This document shows positions 8,047-17,079 of a DNA stretch of 64,000 nucleotides, in pieces. How positions within the stretch are numbered: position 1 is the stretch's first letter; each line of letters starts with the position of its first letter. A program made the position numbers and the translations under genes. The notes below the pieces were generated by a model. The model did no database searches. It had not been told where the DNA came from and was given only the letters and a program-made list of their open reading frames with translations. This stretch comes from Rhizorhapis suberifaciens (GTDB taxonomy: Bacteria > Pseudomonadota > Alphaproteobacteria > Sphingomonadales > Sphingomonadaceae): the NCBI RefSeq assembly GCF_014200045.1, contig NZ_JACHOV010000009.1, forward strand, positions 1 to 64,000, read 5' to 3'.

Positions 8047-9248
8047 ACGCAACTCTCCTCCAGAAAAGCTGGCGCGCTGATTTTCCGGGAATTGCGGATT
8101 GGCATTATCTCGACACCGCCGCCACCGCACAAAAGCCGGCGCAGGTGATTGAAGCCATCGCCCGCGCCTATGGTGAGGATTATGCGACCGTGCATCGCGG
8201 TGTTTATGCCCGTTCGGCCAACATGACACTCGCCTATGAGGCGGCGCGGCGGAAGGTTGCCGGGTTCCTCAACGCCTATTCCGACAGCGAGATCGTATAT
8301 GTTCGCGGCGCGACCGAAGCGATCAATCTGGTGGCGCACAGTTGGGGTGGAGCGAACCTGAAGTCGGGTGACCGGATCATGCTGTCGATGTTGGAACATC
8401 ACAGCAATATCGTACCCTGGCAGCTGATCGCGAAACGGACGGGGGCAGAGATCGACGTTGCCCCGCTGACGCAGGACGGCAAGATCGACCTTGACGCCAT
8501 GCAGGCGATGTTGACGCCGAAGCACAAGTTGGTGGCGCTGGCCCATGTGTCCAACGTGCTTGGTTCCGTGCTTGACGCGCGCCGCGCCGCCGACATGGCG
8601 CATGCCGTTGGAGCGAAGATATTGCTCGACGGTTGTCAGGCCGTTCCCAGGCTCGCCGTTGATGTGCAGGCGCTGGATTGCGACTTTTACGCGTTTTCGG
8701 CCCACAAGCTTTACGGTCCGAGCGGGATTGGGGCGCTTTGGGCGCGGGCGGAGATATTGGACGCGATGCCTCCCTATCAGGGCGGCGGATCGATGATCGA
8801 GAAAGTGACGTTCGAGAAAACCACCTACGCCCCTGCGCCGACCCGTTTTGAGGCCGGGACCCCGCATATCGCGGGCGTCGCGGGGCTGGCCGCGGCGATC
8901 GACTATGTCGAGCAAATCGGGCTGGGCGTCATTCATGCACATGAATGCGCTTTGGTGGGTCAGGCAAGGGATGCGCTGCATGGCCTGAACAGCGTACGGG
9001 TCTTTGGGCCGGTGGATAGCGCGGGAATTTTAAGCTTCGAGGTGGAGGGGGTGCATCCCCATGATGTGGCCACCATATTGGACGAGGAAGGCGTCGCTAT
9101 CCGGGCAGGGCATCATTGCGCCCAACCGCTGATGCGTCACCTTGGGGTCGAGGCAACAGCGCGAGCGAGCTTTGGGGTTTATAACGACGAAAGCGACATC
9201 GCGGCGCTGGCGCGAGGAATTGAACGGGTGAGGAAGATCTTCGGATGA
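8043..9248 (+). CDS. sufS: cysteine desulfurase SufS
   Basis: A 401-residue class V aminotransferase-fold enzyme that takes sulfur from cysteine as a persulfide and feeds SufBCD. The PLP-binding Lys is 222 (SAHKLYG) and the catalytic Cys is 359, in RAGHHCAQPLM. The first residues, through YLDTAATAQKP, match group II desulfurases. The ATG overlaps the sufD stop and the end overlaps the next gene by four bases, so translation is coupled. I see no sufE gene in the operon. Confidence 0.97.
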   Translation: MNATLLQKSWRADFPGIADWHYLDTAATAQKPAQVIEAIARAYGEDYATVHRGVYARSANMTLAYEAARRKVAGFLNAYSDSEIVYVRGATEAINLVAHSWGGANLKSGDRIMLSMLEHHSNIVPWQLIAKRTGAEIDVAPLTQDGKIDLDAMQAMLTPKHKLVALAHVSNVLGSVLDARRAADMAHAVGAKILLDGCQAVPRLAVDVQALDCDFYAFSAHKLYGPSGIGALWARAEILDAMPPYQGGGSMIEKVTFEKTTYAPAPTRFEAGTPHIAGVAGLAAAIDYVEQIGLGVIHAHECALVGQARDALHGLNSVRVFGPVDSAGILSFEVEGVHPHDVATILDEEGVAIRAGHHCAQPLMRHLGVEATARASFGVYNDESDIAALARGIERVRKIFG

Positions 9249-9718
9249 ACGAGGAGCGGAAGATAGCGGTCGAGGAAGTGGACAGCGTCGTGGCACCACC
9301 AAAGGTGCGCGTGGAGGATGTAGAGACGCCTCGCGACACCATGGAGCGCAAACGCGATTATCTGGAAGGCTTCCTGAGCCAGCAGCCTTCCGGCGTGTCG
9401 GCGGGTGAGCCGGGCGGCGATATCTATGAGGGCGTTATCAACGCCCTGAAGGAAATCTACGATCCCGAAATTCCGGTCAATATCTATGATCTTGGCTTGA
9501 TCTACGGCGTGGACGTGACCGGTGAAGGCCATGTAGTGGTCACCATGACTTTGACGACACCGCATTGTCCCGTAGCGGAGTCCATGCCTGGAGAGGTTGA
9601 ATTGCGCGTTGGATCGGTGCCGGGTGTCGGAGTTGCCGAGGTCAATCTGGTGTGGGACCCGCCCTGGGACCCGCAGAAGATGAGCGACGAGGCCAAGCTG
9701 GAACTGGGAATGCTATAA
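9245..9718 (+). CDS. DUF59/MIP18-family SUF-associated protein (SufT-like)
   Basis: A 157-residue protein. The DUF59 domain fills the C-terminal two thirds: EIYDPEIPVNIYDLGLIYGV followed by TLTTPHCPVAE, with the single conserved Cys. The N-terminal 55 residues are charged and variable. In SUF operons this family (annotated as SUF system Fe-S assembly protein) helps mature Fe-S proteins. It overlaps sufS by four bases and sufA by one. Confidence 0.92.
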   Translation: MNEERKIAVEEVDSVVAPPKVRVEDVETPRDTMERKRDYLEGFLSQQPSGVSAGEPGGDIYEGVINALKEIYDPEIPVNIYDLGLIYGVDVTGEGHVVVTMTLTTPHCPVAESMPGEVELRVGSVPGVGVAEVNLVWDPPWDPQKMSDEAKLELGML

Positions 9719-10077
9719 TGGCTGTTGAAACCAAATTTCGCGCCAAACCTGCCGCCGTCATACTGACGCCGGCTGCTGAGCAGCGCATTGCCGATCTGAT
9801 GGCACGCGCGCCGGAAGGGGCGATTGGCGTAAAGCTTTCGACCCCGCGCAGAGGCTGTTCGGGTTTGGCCTATTCTGTGGATTATGTGACCCAAGAGGCG
9901 AAGTTCGACGAAAAGATCGAAACGCCAGGCGGCGTCTTTTATATCGACGGCGCTTCGGTGCTCTACCTGATCGGATCGACCATGGATTGGCGGGAGGATG
10001 ATTTTACCGCCGGCTTCGTGTTTGAAAATCCCAATGCCAAGGGCAGCTGCGGCTGCGGCGAAAGCTTTACCGTCTAA
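9718..10077 (+). CDS. sufA: A-type Fe-S carrier SufA
   Basis: A 119-residue HesB/IscA-family carrier that accepts Fe-S clusters from the scaffold and passes them on. The three ligand cysteines are present: Cys47 in RGCSGLAY and Cys111/Cys113 in SCGCGESF. The ATG overlaps the previous stop (TAATG). It is the last gene of the operon; the gene after it runs the other way. The name IscA or ErpA would be an alternative, but the SUF context favours SufA. Confidence 0.93.
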   Translation: MAVETKFRAKPAAVILTPAAEQRIADLMARAPEGAIGVKLSTPRRGCSGLAYSVDYVTQEAKFDEKIETPGGVFYIDGASVLYLIGSTMDWREDDFTAGFVFENPNAKGSCGCGESFTV

Positions 10078-10114
10078 ATTTGGTGGAAACCGGACGCCGG
10101 ATAGTGGGCTGCGG

Positions 10115-10396
10115 TTATTTTTCGCCCCGCAATCCTTCATGATGACGGATGACTTCGTCAATGATGAAGCGCAGGAATTTTTCGGTGAAATCCGGATCGA
10201 GATGTGCGGCCTGTGCCAATTTCCTGAGACGCGCAATTTGGGCTTGCTCTCTACCGGGATCAGCGGGTGGCAAGGCGTGCTCAGCCTTGTACCGGCCCAC
10301 ATCCTGAGTAATCTTAAAACGTTCCGCGAGCATGAACACGAGAGCCGCATCGATATTGTCGATGCTTTCGCGGTAGCGTGTCAACGTCTCGTCCAT
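10115..10396 (-). CDS. chorismate mutase, AroQ class
   Basis: A 93-residue stand-alone AroQ domain that converts chorismate to prephenate for Phe/Tyr synthesis. The helical pattern is clear: an early Arg in YRESIDNIDAALVFMLAERFKI, then VGRYKAEHALP-type and DPGREQAQIARL segments that carry the active-site Arg/Lys/Glu residues. No prephenate dehydratase or dehydrogenase domain is fused, and no other aromatic gene lies nearby. It converges with sufA and diverges from the polyprenyl synthase. Confidence 0.92.
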   Translation of the reverse strand: MDETLTRYRESIDNIDAALVFMLAERFKITQDVGRYKAEHALPPADPGREQAQIARLRKLAQAAHLDPDFTEKFLRFIIDEVIRHHEGLRGEK

Positions 10397-10454
10397 GCTC
10401 GAATCCTTTCTGAACCCGGCTTTTTGCTAAGATCGTGGTAGGAGGCAAGCTATT

Positions 10455-11510
10455 ATGCTTGCCTTATCGTTCCGGCATCGCCACATCGCGCCTCATATGA
10501 CCGGTACCGTTCATCAACTGAATCGCCGCCCAGTGCCCTCGCTTGAACCGATGATGTCGCTGGTTGCCGGCGACATGAACGCTGTCAACAGCGTGATCCT
10601 GGAACGCATGCAGTCGAAGATACCCCTAATCCCTGAACTTGCGGGACATCTCATCGCGGGCGGGGGTAAGCGGATGCGGCCGATGCTGACGCTCGCTTGC
10701 GCCGAATTACTGGAATATCGGGGCACGCGGCATCACAAGCTCGCGGCGGCGGTGGAGTTCATCCACACAGCGACGCTGCTGCACGACGATGTGGTGGATG
10801 GATCCGGCATGCGGCGCGGGCGCAAGACAGCGAACATCATCTGGGGCAACAGCGCCAGCGTGCTGGTAGGTGATTTTCTGTTCAGCCGTTCCTTTGAACT
10901 GATGGTGGAAGACGGATCGCTGAAGGTACTGCGTATTTTGTCCAACGCTTCGGCCGTGATCGCCGAGGGCGAAGTCAATCAGCTCACCGCCCAGCGGCGG
11001 ATCGATACGGACGAGGAACATTATCTTGAGATTATCGGCGCCAAGACCGCCGTCCTGTTTGCCGCGGCCTGCCGGATCGCCGCGGTGGTGGCGGAACGCG
11101 ACGAGGCGCAGGAAATGGCGCTCGACAGCTACGGGCGCAATCTGGGCATCGCGTTTCAACTCGTCGACGACGCCATAGACTATTCCTCCGACGAAGAAAC
11201 CATGGGCAAGGATGCGGGCGACGATTTCCGCGACGGAAAAGTAACGCTTCCCGTAATTCTCGCCTATGCCCGTGGCAACGAGGAACAGAAGCAATTCTGG
11301 CGCGACGCGATTTCGGGTCATCGGACGAGCGACGAAGACCTGGCGCACGCCACGCGGCTGCTTGAGGAAAACGGGGCCATTGCCGACACCCTCGCCAGAG
11401 CGCGGCATTATGGCCAGCGCGCCATTGATGCGCTGGGCGGTTTTGCAGGGGGCAAGGCGAAGGCGGCGCTTGTCGAAGCGGTGGAATTCGCAATTGCCCG
11501 GGCTTATTGA
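10455..11510 (+). CDS. long-chain polyprenyl diphosphate synthase (ubiquinone side chain)
   Basis: A 351-residue trans-isoprenyl diphosphate synthase. The two Asp-rich Mg sites are DDVVD (111-115) and DDAID (238-242), and the GGGKRMRPML segment comes before them. It is probably the octa/decaprenyl synthase (IspB-like) that makes the quinone tail; alphaproteobacteria usually make Q10. The ATG at 10455 has a strong AGGAGG nine bases upstream. A second ATG at 10497 is also possible but lacks a ribosome site. Confidence 0.93.
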   Translation: MLALSFRHRHIAPHMTGTVHQLNRRPVPSLEPMMSLVAGDMNAVNSVILERMQSKIPLIPELAGHLIAGGGKRMRPMLTLACAELLEYRGTRHHKLAAAVEFIHTATLLHDDVVDGSGMRRGRKTANIIWGNSASVLVGDFLFSRSFELMVEDGSLKVLRILSNASAVIAEGEVNQLTAQRRIDTDEEHYLEIIGAKTAVLFAAACRIAAVVAERDEAQEMALDSYGRNLGIAFQLVDDAIDYSSDEETMGKDAGDDFRDGKVTLPVILAYARGNEEQKQFWRDAISGHRTSDEDLAHATRLLEENGAIADTLARARHYGQRAIDALGGFAGGKAKAALVEAVEFAIARAY

Positions 11511-11538
11511 TCTGGGTGAGATATAAGGCGGGCGGCGT

Positions 11539-13995
11539 ATGAGCGGCCTTCTCCCCATCCACGCTGTCCTGCCGGACTTGCTGGCCGCGGTCGGCAAATG
11601 CAGCAGCGCAGTCCTTGTGGCTCCTCCGGGCGCAGGTAAAACGACTGCGGTTGCGCCTGCGCTGCTGGATCAGCCCTGGTGTGGTGGCCAAATCCTCCTC
11701 CTGTCTCCCCGGCGCCTTGCCGCTCGCGCCGCTGCCGAGCGGATGGCCCAGGTGGCGGGGGAGTCGGTAGGGCAGGCCGTTGGATATGCGACCCGCATGG
11801 AAAGCAGGCACTCCGCGAAAACCCGCATATTGGTGTTGACGGAGGGCATCTTCCGTAATCGAATCCTGGAGGATCCCGAGCTGGTCGGGATATCCGCAGT
11901 GCTGTTCGACGAAGTGCATGAGCGCAGCCTTGACAGCGATTTCGGCTTGGCGCTGGCGCTCGATGCACAAGAGGCGCTGCGGCCCGACCTGCGGCTGATC
12001 GCCATGTCCGCTACGTTGGACGGCGTGCGTTTTTCAGCTTTGATGGGCGATGCGCCAGTGATCGAGAGCGAAGGGAAATCTTGGCCGCTTGAACTTCGTC
12101 ATGTTGGGAGGGCCACCGACAAGCGGATCGAGGAGGATATGGCGGGCGTGATCCGGCGGGCGCTCAATGAAGCGGAGGGGGATGTACTTGCCTTCCTTCC
12201 CGGTGTCGCTGAAATTGAGCGAACCGCAGAGCGGCTTGAGACATTGCCGGGCAATGTGGTCATCCATCGACTGCATGGTTCGCTGGAACCGGCCGAACAG
12301 CGCGCCGCGATCCGGGCTGGCGAGTCGGGAGTCCGCAAGGTCATACTCGCCACCAGCATTGCGGAGACCAGTCTGACCATAGACGGCGTCCGCATCGTGG
12401 TGGACAGCGGTCTCTCACGGCGGCCTCGCTATGATCGGGCGGCGGGGCTTACGCGGCTGGTAACCGAAAAGGCCAGTCAGGCGGCGGCGACGCAAAGGGC
12501 TGGGCGAGCGGCGCGTCAGGGTTCAGGTGTTGCTTATCGGTTGTGGGAGGCTGCGGCCATCAGCGGCATGCCGCCCTACGATCCGCCCGCCATATTGGAA
12601 AGTGACCTCTCCGCGCTCCTGCTCGATTGTGCCCAATGGGGGGTAAATGATCCGACGCAGCTTAAATGGATCGACTCGCCGCCTGCCGTTGCTCTGGCGG
12701 AGGCAAAAACGCGGCTTCGAGGTCTGGAAGTGCTGGATGAAGAAGGGCGGATCACCGCGCACGGTCGATTGATTTCCCGCCTGCCGCTGGAACCTCGGCT
12801 TGCCCATATGCTCGTGTGGGCGGGGGAGAAGGGGCTGGGTGCTCTCGCGGCAGATGTGGCGGTGCTGATCACCGAGCGCGGCCTTGGTGGAATGGATGCG
12901 GACCTGACCCACAGGCTTCAGCGGTGGCGTCGCGAGAGCGGCAGAAGGGCCGAAGCGGGACGGTCCTTGGCTCGGCGGTGGAGCAGGCTCATTCCCCTCC
13001 CGTTGGCGGAAGGGGTTAGCGGGAGCGGAGATGAGGTCGGCATCTGTCTCGCGCTCGCCTTTCCCGATCGGGTGTCCAAGCGCCGAAAGGCCAATGGCGA
13101 GGACTGGATCAGCGTCGGCGGTCGGGCTTTCCGGCTTGATCCGGCCTCCCCATTGGCGCGGGAGGAATGGCTGGCGGTCGGGGAGGTGCAGGGGAGCGCT
13201 GCGGGCGCACGCATCCTGTCTGCCGCGCCCCTTGATGAAGCTTCCGTACTGGCGCTTTTCCCGCACCGCATTGAAGAGAAGCGAACCGTACGCTTTCGCG
13301 GTGAGACAGGTGGCGTGGAGGCGATGCGAGAACGGCGGCTGGGTTCAATCCGGCTGGCGGGAGGGACCGATGACAGCCCGAACAGCGAAAGCGTTGCTAC
13401 TGCGCTACTGGACGGAGTGAGGTTATTTGGGTTGGATCAGCTTCCATGGCCCGACAATGCCCGGTCGCTACGAATGAGGGCGGTCTTTGCCGGGCAAGGG
13501 GAATTGAGCGATGCCGCGTTGCTCGAAATACTGGATCACTGGCTGCCGCCGCTCTTGACGGGCAAGAGGCGTTTGTCGGCCGTCGATCCATCGGCGCTAT
13601 TGGCGGTTTTGGAAGGGCTGGTCGGCTGGGATGTAAAGCAGCAGATTGACCGGTTGGCGCCCCCTGAATTCCTGTCGCCGGCGGGAAGTCGCCATGTCAT
13701 CGACTATGCTGCGGAAGGCGGGCCGAGGGTGGAGTTGCGCGTGCAGGCGCTGTTTGGCCTGGCCGAACATCCCTGCATCGGCACCGAGCGCATTCCTTTG
13801 GTGTTGAGCCTGACCTCGCCGGCCGGGCGACCGATCCAGACGACGCGGGACTTACCCGGCTTTTGGGCGGGAAGCTGGGCGGCGGTGGCCAAGGAAATGC
13901 GCGGCCGCTATCCAAGGCATCCCTGGCCGGAAAATCCCATTTTTGCAGGCGCAACGCTGCGCACCAAGAAAGCGGACGCGCGGCGGAACCCTTGA
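11539..13995 (+). CDS. hrpB: ATP-dependent helicase HrpB
   Basis: An 818-residue DEAH-type RNA helicase of normal HrpB length. Walker A is APPGAGKT around residues 28-35, the box II motif is DEVH at 124-127, and motif III is SAT in LIAMSATLDG. Motif VI lies in the AATQRAGRAAR segment. The C-terminus has the HrpB-specific domain ending in GRYPRHPWPENP. An in-frame GC-rich hairpin at 12994-13015 encodes the linker PLPLAEG near residues 486-493. The cellular job of HrpB is poorly known. Confidence 0.96.
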   Translation: MSGLLPIHAVLPDLLAAVGKCSSAVLVAPPGAGKTTAVAPALLDQPWCGGQILLLSPRRLAARAAAERMAQVAGESVGQAVGYATRMESRHSAKTRILVLTEGIFRNRILEDPELVGISAVLFDEVHERSLDSDFGLALALDAQEALRPDLRLIAMSATLDGVRFSALMGDAPVIESEGKSWPLELRHVGRATDKRIEEDMAGVIRRALNEAEGDVLAFLPGVAEIERTAERLETLPGNVVIHRLHGSLEPAEQRAAIRAGESGVRKVILATSIAETSLTIDGVRIVVDSGLSRRPRYDRAAGLTRLVTEKASQAAATQRAGRAARQGSGVAYRLWEAAAISGMPPYDPPAILESDLSALLLDCAQWGVNDPTQLKWIDSPPAVALAEAKTRLRGLEVLDEEGRITAHGRLISRLPLEPRLAHMLVWAGEKGLGALAADVAVLITERGLGGMDADLTHRLQRWRRESGRRAEAGRSLARRWSRLIPLPLAEGVSGSGDEVGICLALAFPDRVSKRRKANGEDWISVGGRAFRLDPASPLAREEWLAVGEVQGSAAGARILSAAPLDEASVLALFPHRIEEKRTVRFRGETGGVEAMRERRLGSIRLAGGTDDSPNSESVATALLDGVRLFGLDQLPWPDNARSLRMRAVFAGQGELSDAALLEILDHWLPPLLTGKRRLSAVDPSALLAVLEGLVGWDVKQQIDRLAPPEFLSPAGSRHVIDYAAEGGPRVELRVQALFGLAEHPCIGTERIPLVLSLTSPAGRPIQTTRDLPGFWAGSWAAVAKEMRGRYPRHPWPENPIFAGATLRTKKADARRNP
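12994..13015. repeat. GC-rich hairpin repeat inside hrpB
   Basis: CCCCTCCCG, loop TTGG, CGGAAGGGG: nine pairs with one mismatch. It is followed by GTTAGCGGGAG, like the mobile hairpin units common between sphingomonad genes. It is read through in frame and lies in a linker of the protein. Confidence 0.6.
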
Positions 13996-14047
13996 CGACG
14001 ACGGTCGATTTGGGCAACGAAGCCGGGATAATTTCAGCGGAGCCATC

Positions 14048-14326
14048 ATGTCAGCACGGATTTTCCAGCGCCCCAAAAATGCCATGCAGTCTGGCCGCGC
14101 AAATACCGACAAATGGATGCTGGAGTTCGAACCCCAGGATGCGCAGCGTCCCGATCCGCTGACCGGCTGGGCCGGTTCGGCTGATACCCGTCGGCAGCTG
14201 AAGCTGATGTTCCCGACGCTGGAGGCGGCCAAGGCTTATGCGGAACGTGAAGGGATTGCCTATCACGTCGTCCCCGCGCCCGAACGAAAGCTGAAGATTC
14301 AGGCTTATGCGGATAATTTCCGGTAA
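14048..14326 (+). CDS. NADH dehydrogenase complex I accessory subunit (NDUFS4-like)
   Basis: A 92-residue protein of the ETC complex I subunit family, the alphaproteobacterial relative of mitochondrial NDUFS4 (18 kDa/AQDQ subunit). Conserved features are ARIFQRPKNAMQSG at the N-terminus, W-x-L-E-F-E, the GWAGSADTRRQ segment and AYAEREGIAYHV. It should sit on the peripheral arm of complex I near the NADH site. The ATG at 14048 gives the family N-terminus; the open frame starts earlier, inside hrpB. It stands away from the main nuo operon. Confidence 0.92.
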   Translation: MSARIFQRPKNAMQSGRANTDKWMLEFEPQDAQRPDPLTGWAGSADTRRQLKLMFPTLEAAKAYAEREGIAYHVVPAPERKLKIQAYADNFR

Positions 14327-14353
14327 AGCGGGTTCGACGTTCGAAATGGCATC

Positions 14354-14374
14354 TAACCCTGTTTAGCAGGGTTA
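14354..14374 (+). terminator. hairpin after the complex I subunit gene
   Basis: TAACCCTG, a five-base loop, CAGGGTTA: a perfect eight-pair stem 28 bases after the stop. There is no T-run, so it would be a factor-assisted or weak terminator. Confidence 0.45.
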
Positions 14375-14383
14375 CACATGAAA

Positions 14384-14454
14384 CCGTTTGTCCCGAGCAA
14401 GTCGAGGGAGTTGACCTTGGTGCGACGTGTCTCGACTTGGTTCGACACGAACGG
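14384..14454 (-). repeat. dispersed palindromic repeat, copy B
   Basis: This 71-base element is the reverse complement of a close relative of copy A at 4833-4906, with the same boundaries (CCGTTT/GAACGG) and the same GTGTCGA...TCGAGACACG core. It lies between two convergent genes, the more usual place for such elements. Confidence 0.85.
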
Positions 14455-14530
14455 GGATGGATCATTCTAATGACAAGCGCTGCTTCGAGCTTTTCCGAGC
14501 CCCTTGTTGCGCGGGCCCACTCTCGTAGCT

Positions 14531-15148
14531 TCAAAAAACCGCAGCCACCAGCTTGGCGAAAGCATCCGCACGATGGCTCATGGCGTGCTTTTTCTCGGGC
14601 TCCATTTCGCCAAAACTGATGTCATAGCCGTTGGGTTGGAAGATCGGATCATAGCCAAAGCCCTGTGTGCCCCGTGGAGGCCAGGTGATGACGCCATTAA
14701 CGCGGCCCTCAAATGCCTCCACATGTCCGTCCGGCCAGGCAAGCGCCAAAGCGCAGACAAAATGGGCATCATGGCCGATCTCAGGCCCCTTCGCGCGAAG
14801 ATTTTCCCAGACCAGCCGCATCGCGAAACCGAAATCCTTGTCCGGTCCTGCCCAACGGGCGGAGAATATGCCCGGCTCATTATTCAGCGCCTCAACGCAC
14901 AAGCCGCTGTCATCAGCCAGAGCAGGAAGGCCGGACAGATCTGCCGCCTGCAGCGCTTTGAGCTCCGCATTGGCGATGAAGGTGGTGCCGGTTTCCGCCG
15001 GTTCAGGCAGGCCAAGCGTGGAAGCCGAGACCGGCTGCACACCATAAGGGTTCAACAATGCCCTGATCTCTCGCACCTTGCCTGCATTGTGGCTGGCGAT
15101 GCAGAGCTGTCCAGGTTGCAGCTTCCGAATGGCCTGTTCCTCGCTCAC
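14531..15148 (-). CDS. rdgB: XTP/dITP diphosphatase (non-canonical purine NTP phosphatase)
   Basis: A 205-residue HAM1/RdgB protein that removes deaminated purine nucleotides (XTP, dITP) from the pool. The triphosphate-binding [10 protein letters not shown] motif is at the N-terminus, [13 protein letters not shown] carries the metal-binding acids, and the C-terminal FGYDPIF-x-P and SHRADAF motifs are intact. It overlaps rph by four bases, a common pairing in alphaproteobacteria. Confidence 0.97.
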   Translation of the reverse strand: MSEEQAIRKLQPGQLCIASHNAGKVREIRALLNPYGVQPVSASTLGLPEPAETGTTFIANAELKALQAADLSGLPALADDSGLCVEALNNEPGIFSARWAGPDKDFGFAMRLVWENLRAKGPEIGHDAHFVCALALAWPDGHVEAFEGRVNGVITWPPRGTQGFGYDPIFQPNGYDISFGEMEPEKKHAMSHRADAFAKLVAAVF

Positions 15149-15861
15149 CGTCCGGTGACCCGATCCTGAAAGGCGAAAATCTGGTTGCAGCCGATACGGG
15201 CCAGACGGAGAAGGCGGAGGAGGCCTTCCTCATCATAGCAATCGCCCTCTGCCGTCGCCTGCGCCTCGGCAATCTTGCCATCGCTGGTGAGTACGAAATT
15301 CGCATCCGCCCCGGCATTGCTGTCCTCGTCATAGTCAAGGTCAAGAACTGGAGTGCCGTTGTAAATCCCGCAGCTGACGGCCGCTACCTTCTGCACAATG
15401 GGGTCCTCGTCCAGAAGCTGCTTTGCCATGAGATTGTCAACGGCCAGGCGCAAGGCGACCCAGGCGCCGCTGATTGCGGCCGTCCGGGTGCCGCCATCCG
15501 CCTGAATGACGTCGCAATCGAGAACGATTTGCCGCTCACCTAGTTTCTTCAGGTCAGTGACCGCGCGCAAGGAGCGCCCGATAAGCCGTTGAATTTCTTG
15601 CGTTCTGCCGGACTGCTTGCCCTTGGCCGCTTCGCGATTGCCGCGCGTGTGCGTGGCGCGGGGCAGCATGCCATATTCGCCGGTGACCCAGCCTTCACCC
15701 TTGCCGCGCAAAAATGGCGGTACGCGCTCTTCGACTGATGCGGTGCAGAGAACACGTGTGTTGCCAAAGCTCACCAGGCAGCTGCCCTCTGCATGAATGG
15801 TGAAACCGGGCTCCATGGTAATAACCCGCATTTCGTCGGGCGCACGGCCGGATGGGCGCAT
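15145..15861 (-). CDS. rph: ribonuclease PH
   Basis: A 238-residue phosphorolytic 3'-5' exonuclease that trims tRNA 3' ends. The N-terminus [12 protein letters not shown], the phosphate-binding [20 protein letters not shown] region, the [20 protein letters not shown] catalytic segment and the final FAFQDRVTG are all present. Its AGGAGA ribosome site lies nine bases before the ATG. It diverges from hrcA across 174 bases. Confidence 0.98.
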   Translation of the reverse strand: MRPSGRAPDEMRVITMEPGFTIHAEGSCLVSFGNTRVLCTASVEERVPPFLRGKGEGWVTGEYGMLPRATHTRGNREAAKGKQSGRTQEIQRLIGRSLRAVTDLKKLGERQIVLDCDVIQADGGTRTAAISGAWVALRLAVDNLMAKQLLDEDPIVQKVAAVSCGIYNGTPVLDLDYDEDSNAGADANFVLTSDGKIAEAQATAEGDCYDEEGLLRLLRLARIGCNQIFAFQDRVTGR

Positions 15862-15974
15862 ATTGGTGTCTCCTGTGGCTGTCGTGCAGGGGCTTTAGCG
15901 ACACTGGGGACCGGTTGCCAGCACCTATTCCGGCTGACGCTGTAAATCGCTGGCCAGATGAGTTTCGCTCATTC

Positions 15975-15990
15975 TTCGGCTTATGCCGAA
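15975..15990. promoter_or_regulatory. short palindrome in the rph-hrcA divergent region
   Basis: TTCGGC, TTAT, GCCGAA: a perfect six-pair dyad 46 bases before hrcA. It is not the CIRCE element that HrcA normally binds, and its role is unknown. It might be an operator for either gene. Confidence 0.3.
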
Positions 15991-16035
15991 ATACAGGATA
16001 TTGAGCCTTCTGTCCCTATTGCTTAGATAAACGCC

Positions 16036-17079
16036 ATGACGGTGTCTCCGATCAGCGAACTGAATGACCGCGCGCGGGATGTGTTCCGCGTGGTGGTGGA
16101 GAGTTATCTCGGCTCTGGAACGCCGGTAGGATCCCGGACGATCAGCAAGCTGTCGGGCTTGAACCTGTCGCCTGCATCTATCCGGAATGTGATGCAGGAC
16201 CTGGAGGAACTGGGCCTGCTCGCCGCTCCGCACACGTCGGCAGGGCGGATGCCCACGGAGAGCGGTCTTCGCTTATTTGTCGACGGCATGATGCAGGCCA
16301 CCGAACCTTCCGAGGAGGAGCGGCGTGCGATCGAATCCCGCCTCTCGGAAAGCGGCCCTATTGAGGAAGCTCTTACCGCAGCGAGCGCTGTATTGTCTGG
16401 CCTTTCCGCCTGTGCTGGAATTGTGCTGGTTCCTAAACGTGAACCAGTGCTGCGGCAGTTCGGCTTTGTACCCCTTTCGGAAAAGCAGGCGCTTGCCGTG
16501 CTTGTCGGGGAGGACGGCAGCGTCGAAAACCGTGTCGTCAATCTTCCAAAGGGAGTGGCTCCCTCAGCACTGGCAGAAGCAGCGAATTATATGAGCGTCC
16601 AATTTGCCGGACGAACCTTGGTGCAGGCTCAGGCGGTGCTGCAGCAAGAGATCGAAGCCGGGCGGACGGCGCTGGATGGCGCCAGCCGGGAGTTGGTCGA
16701 GCGAGGCCTTGCGGTCTGGTCGTCGGACAGCGAGGACCGGCCCGTGCTCATCGTCAGGGGGCAAGCGAACCTTATCGACGAGAGTGCTGCCGAACATCTG
16801 GATCGCGTGCGGCAACTGCTTGATGAACTGGAGGGCAAGGAAGAAATTTATCACCTGCTTGATAGCGCGCGGAACGGAAGCGCCACCAAAATATTCATCG
16901 GATCGGAGAATAAACTTTTCTCGCTTTCCGGCTCATCCGTGATAGCAGCCCCCTACCGGAGTGGCGACGGGCGTGTCGTCGGCGTCGTGGGGGTTATCGG
17001 CCCCACACGCTTGAACTATGCGCGAATCGTTCCCATGGTGGATTTCACCGCACAGACCTTATCGAGATTGATGAGATGA
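16036..17079 (+). CDS. hrcA: heat-shock repressor HrcA
   Basis: A 347-residue HrcA, which represses groESL-type operons at CIRCE sites and is inactivated when GroEL is busy. The winged helix N-terminal part (ELNDRARDVFRVVVESYL, GSRTISKLSGLNLSPASIRNVM) and the PHTSAGRMPTESGLRLFVD stretch are diagnostic. The C-terminal GAF-like domain ends in IGPTRLNYARIVPMVD. It overlaps grpE by four bases. I find no CIRCE sequence upstream, so it is probably not autoregulated here. Confidence 0.97.
   Translation: MTVSPISELNDRARDVFRVVVESYLGSGTPVGSRTISKLSGLNLSPASIRNVMQDLEELGLLAAPHTSAGRMPTESGLRLFVDGMMQATEPSEEERRAIESRLSESGPIEEALTAASAVLSGLSACAGIVLVPKREPVLRQFGFVPLSEKQALAVLVGEDGSVENRVVNLPKGVAPSALAEAANYMSVQFAGRTLVQAQAVLQQEIEAGRTALDGASRELVERGLAVWSSDSEDRPVLIVRGQANLIDESAAEHLDRVRQLLDELEGKEEIYHLLDSARNGSATKIFIGSENKLFSLSGSSVIAAPYRSGDGRVVGVVGVIGPTRLNYARIVPMVDFTAQTLSRLMR

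Noticed and set aside
7084-8229. 381-codon frame opposite sufC/sufD
   Set aside because: Arg/His-rich shadow of sufD and its spacer.
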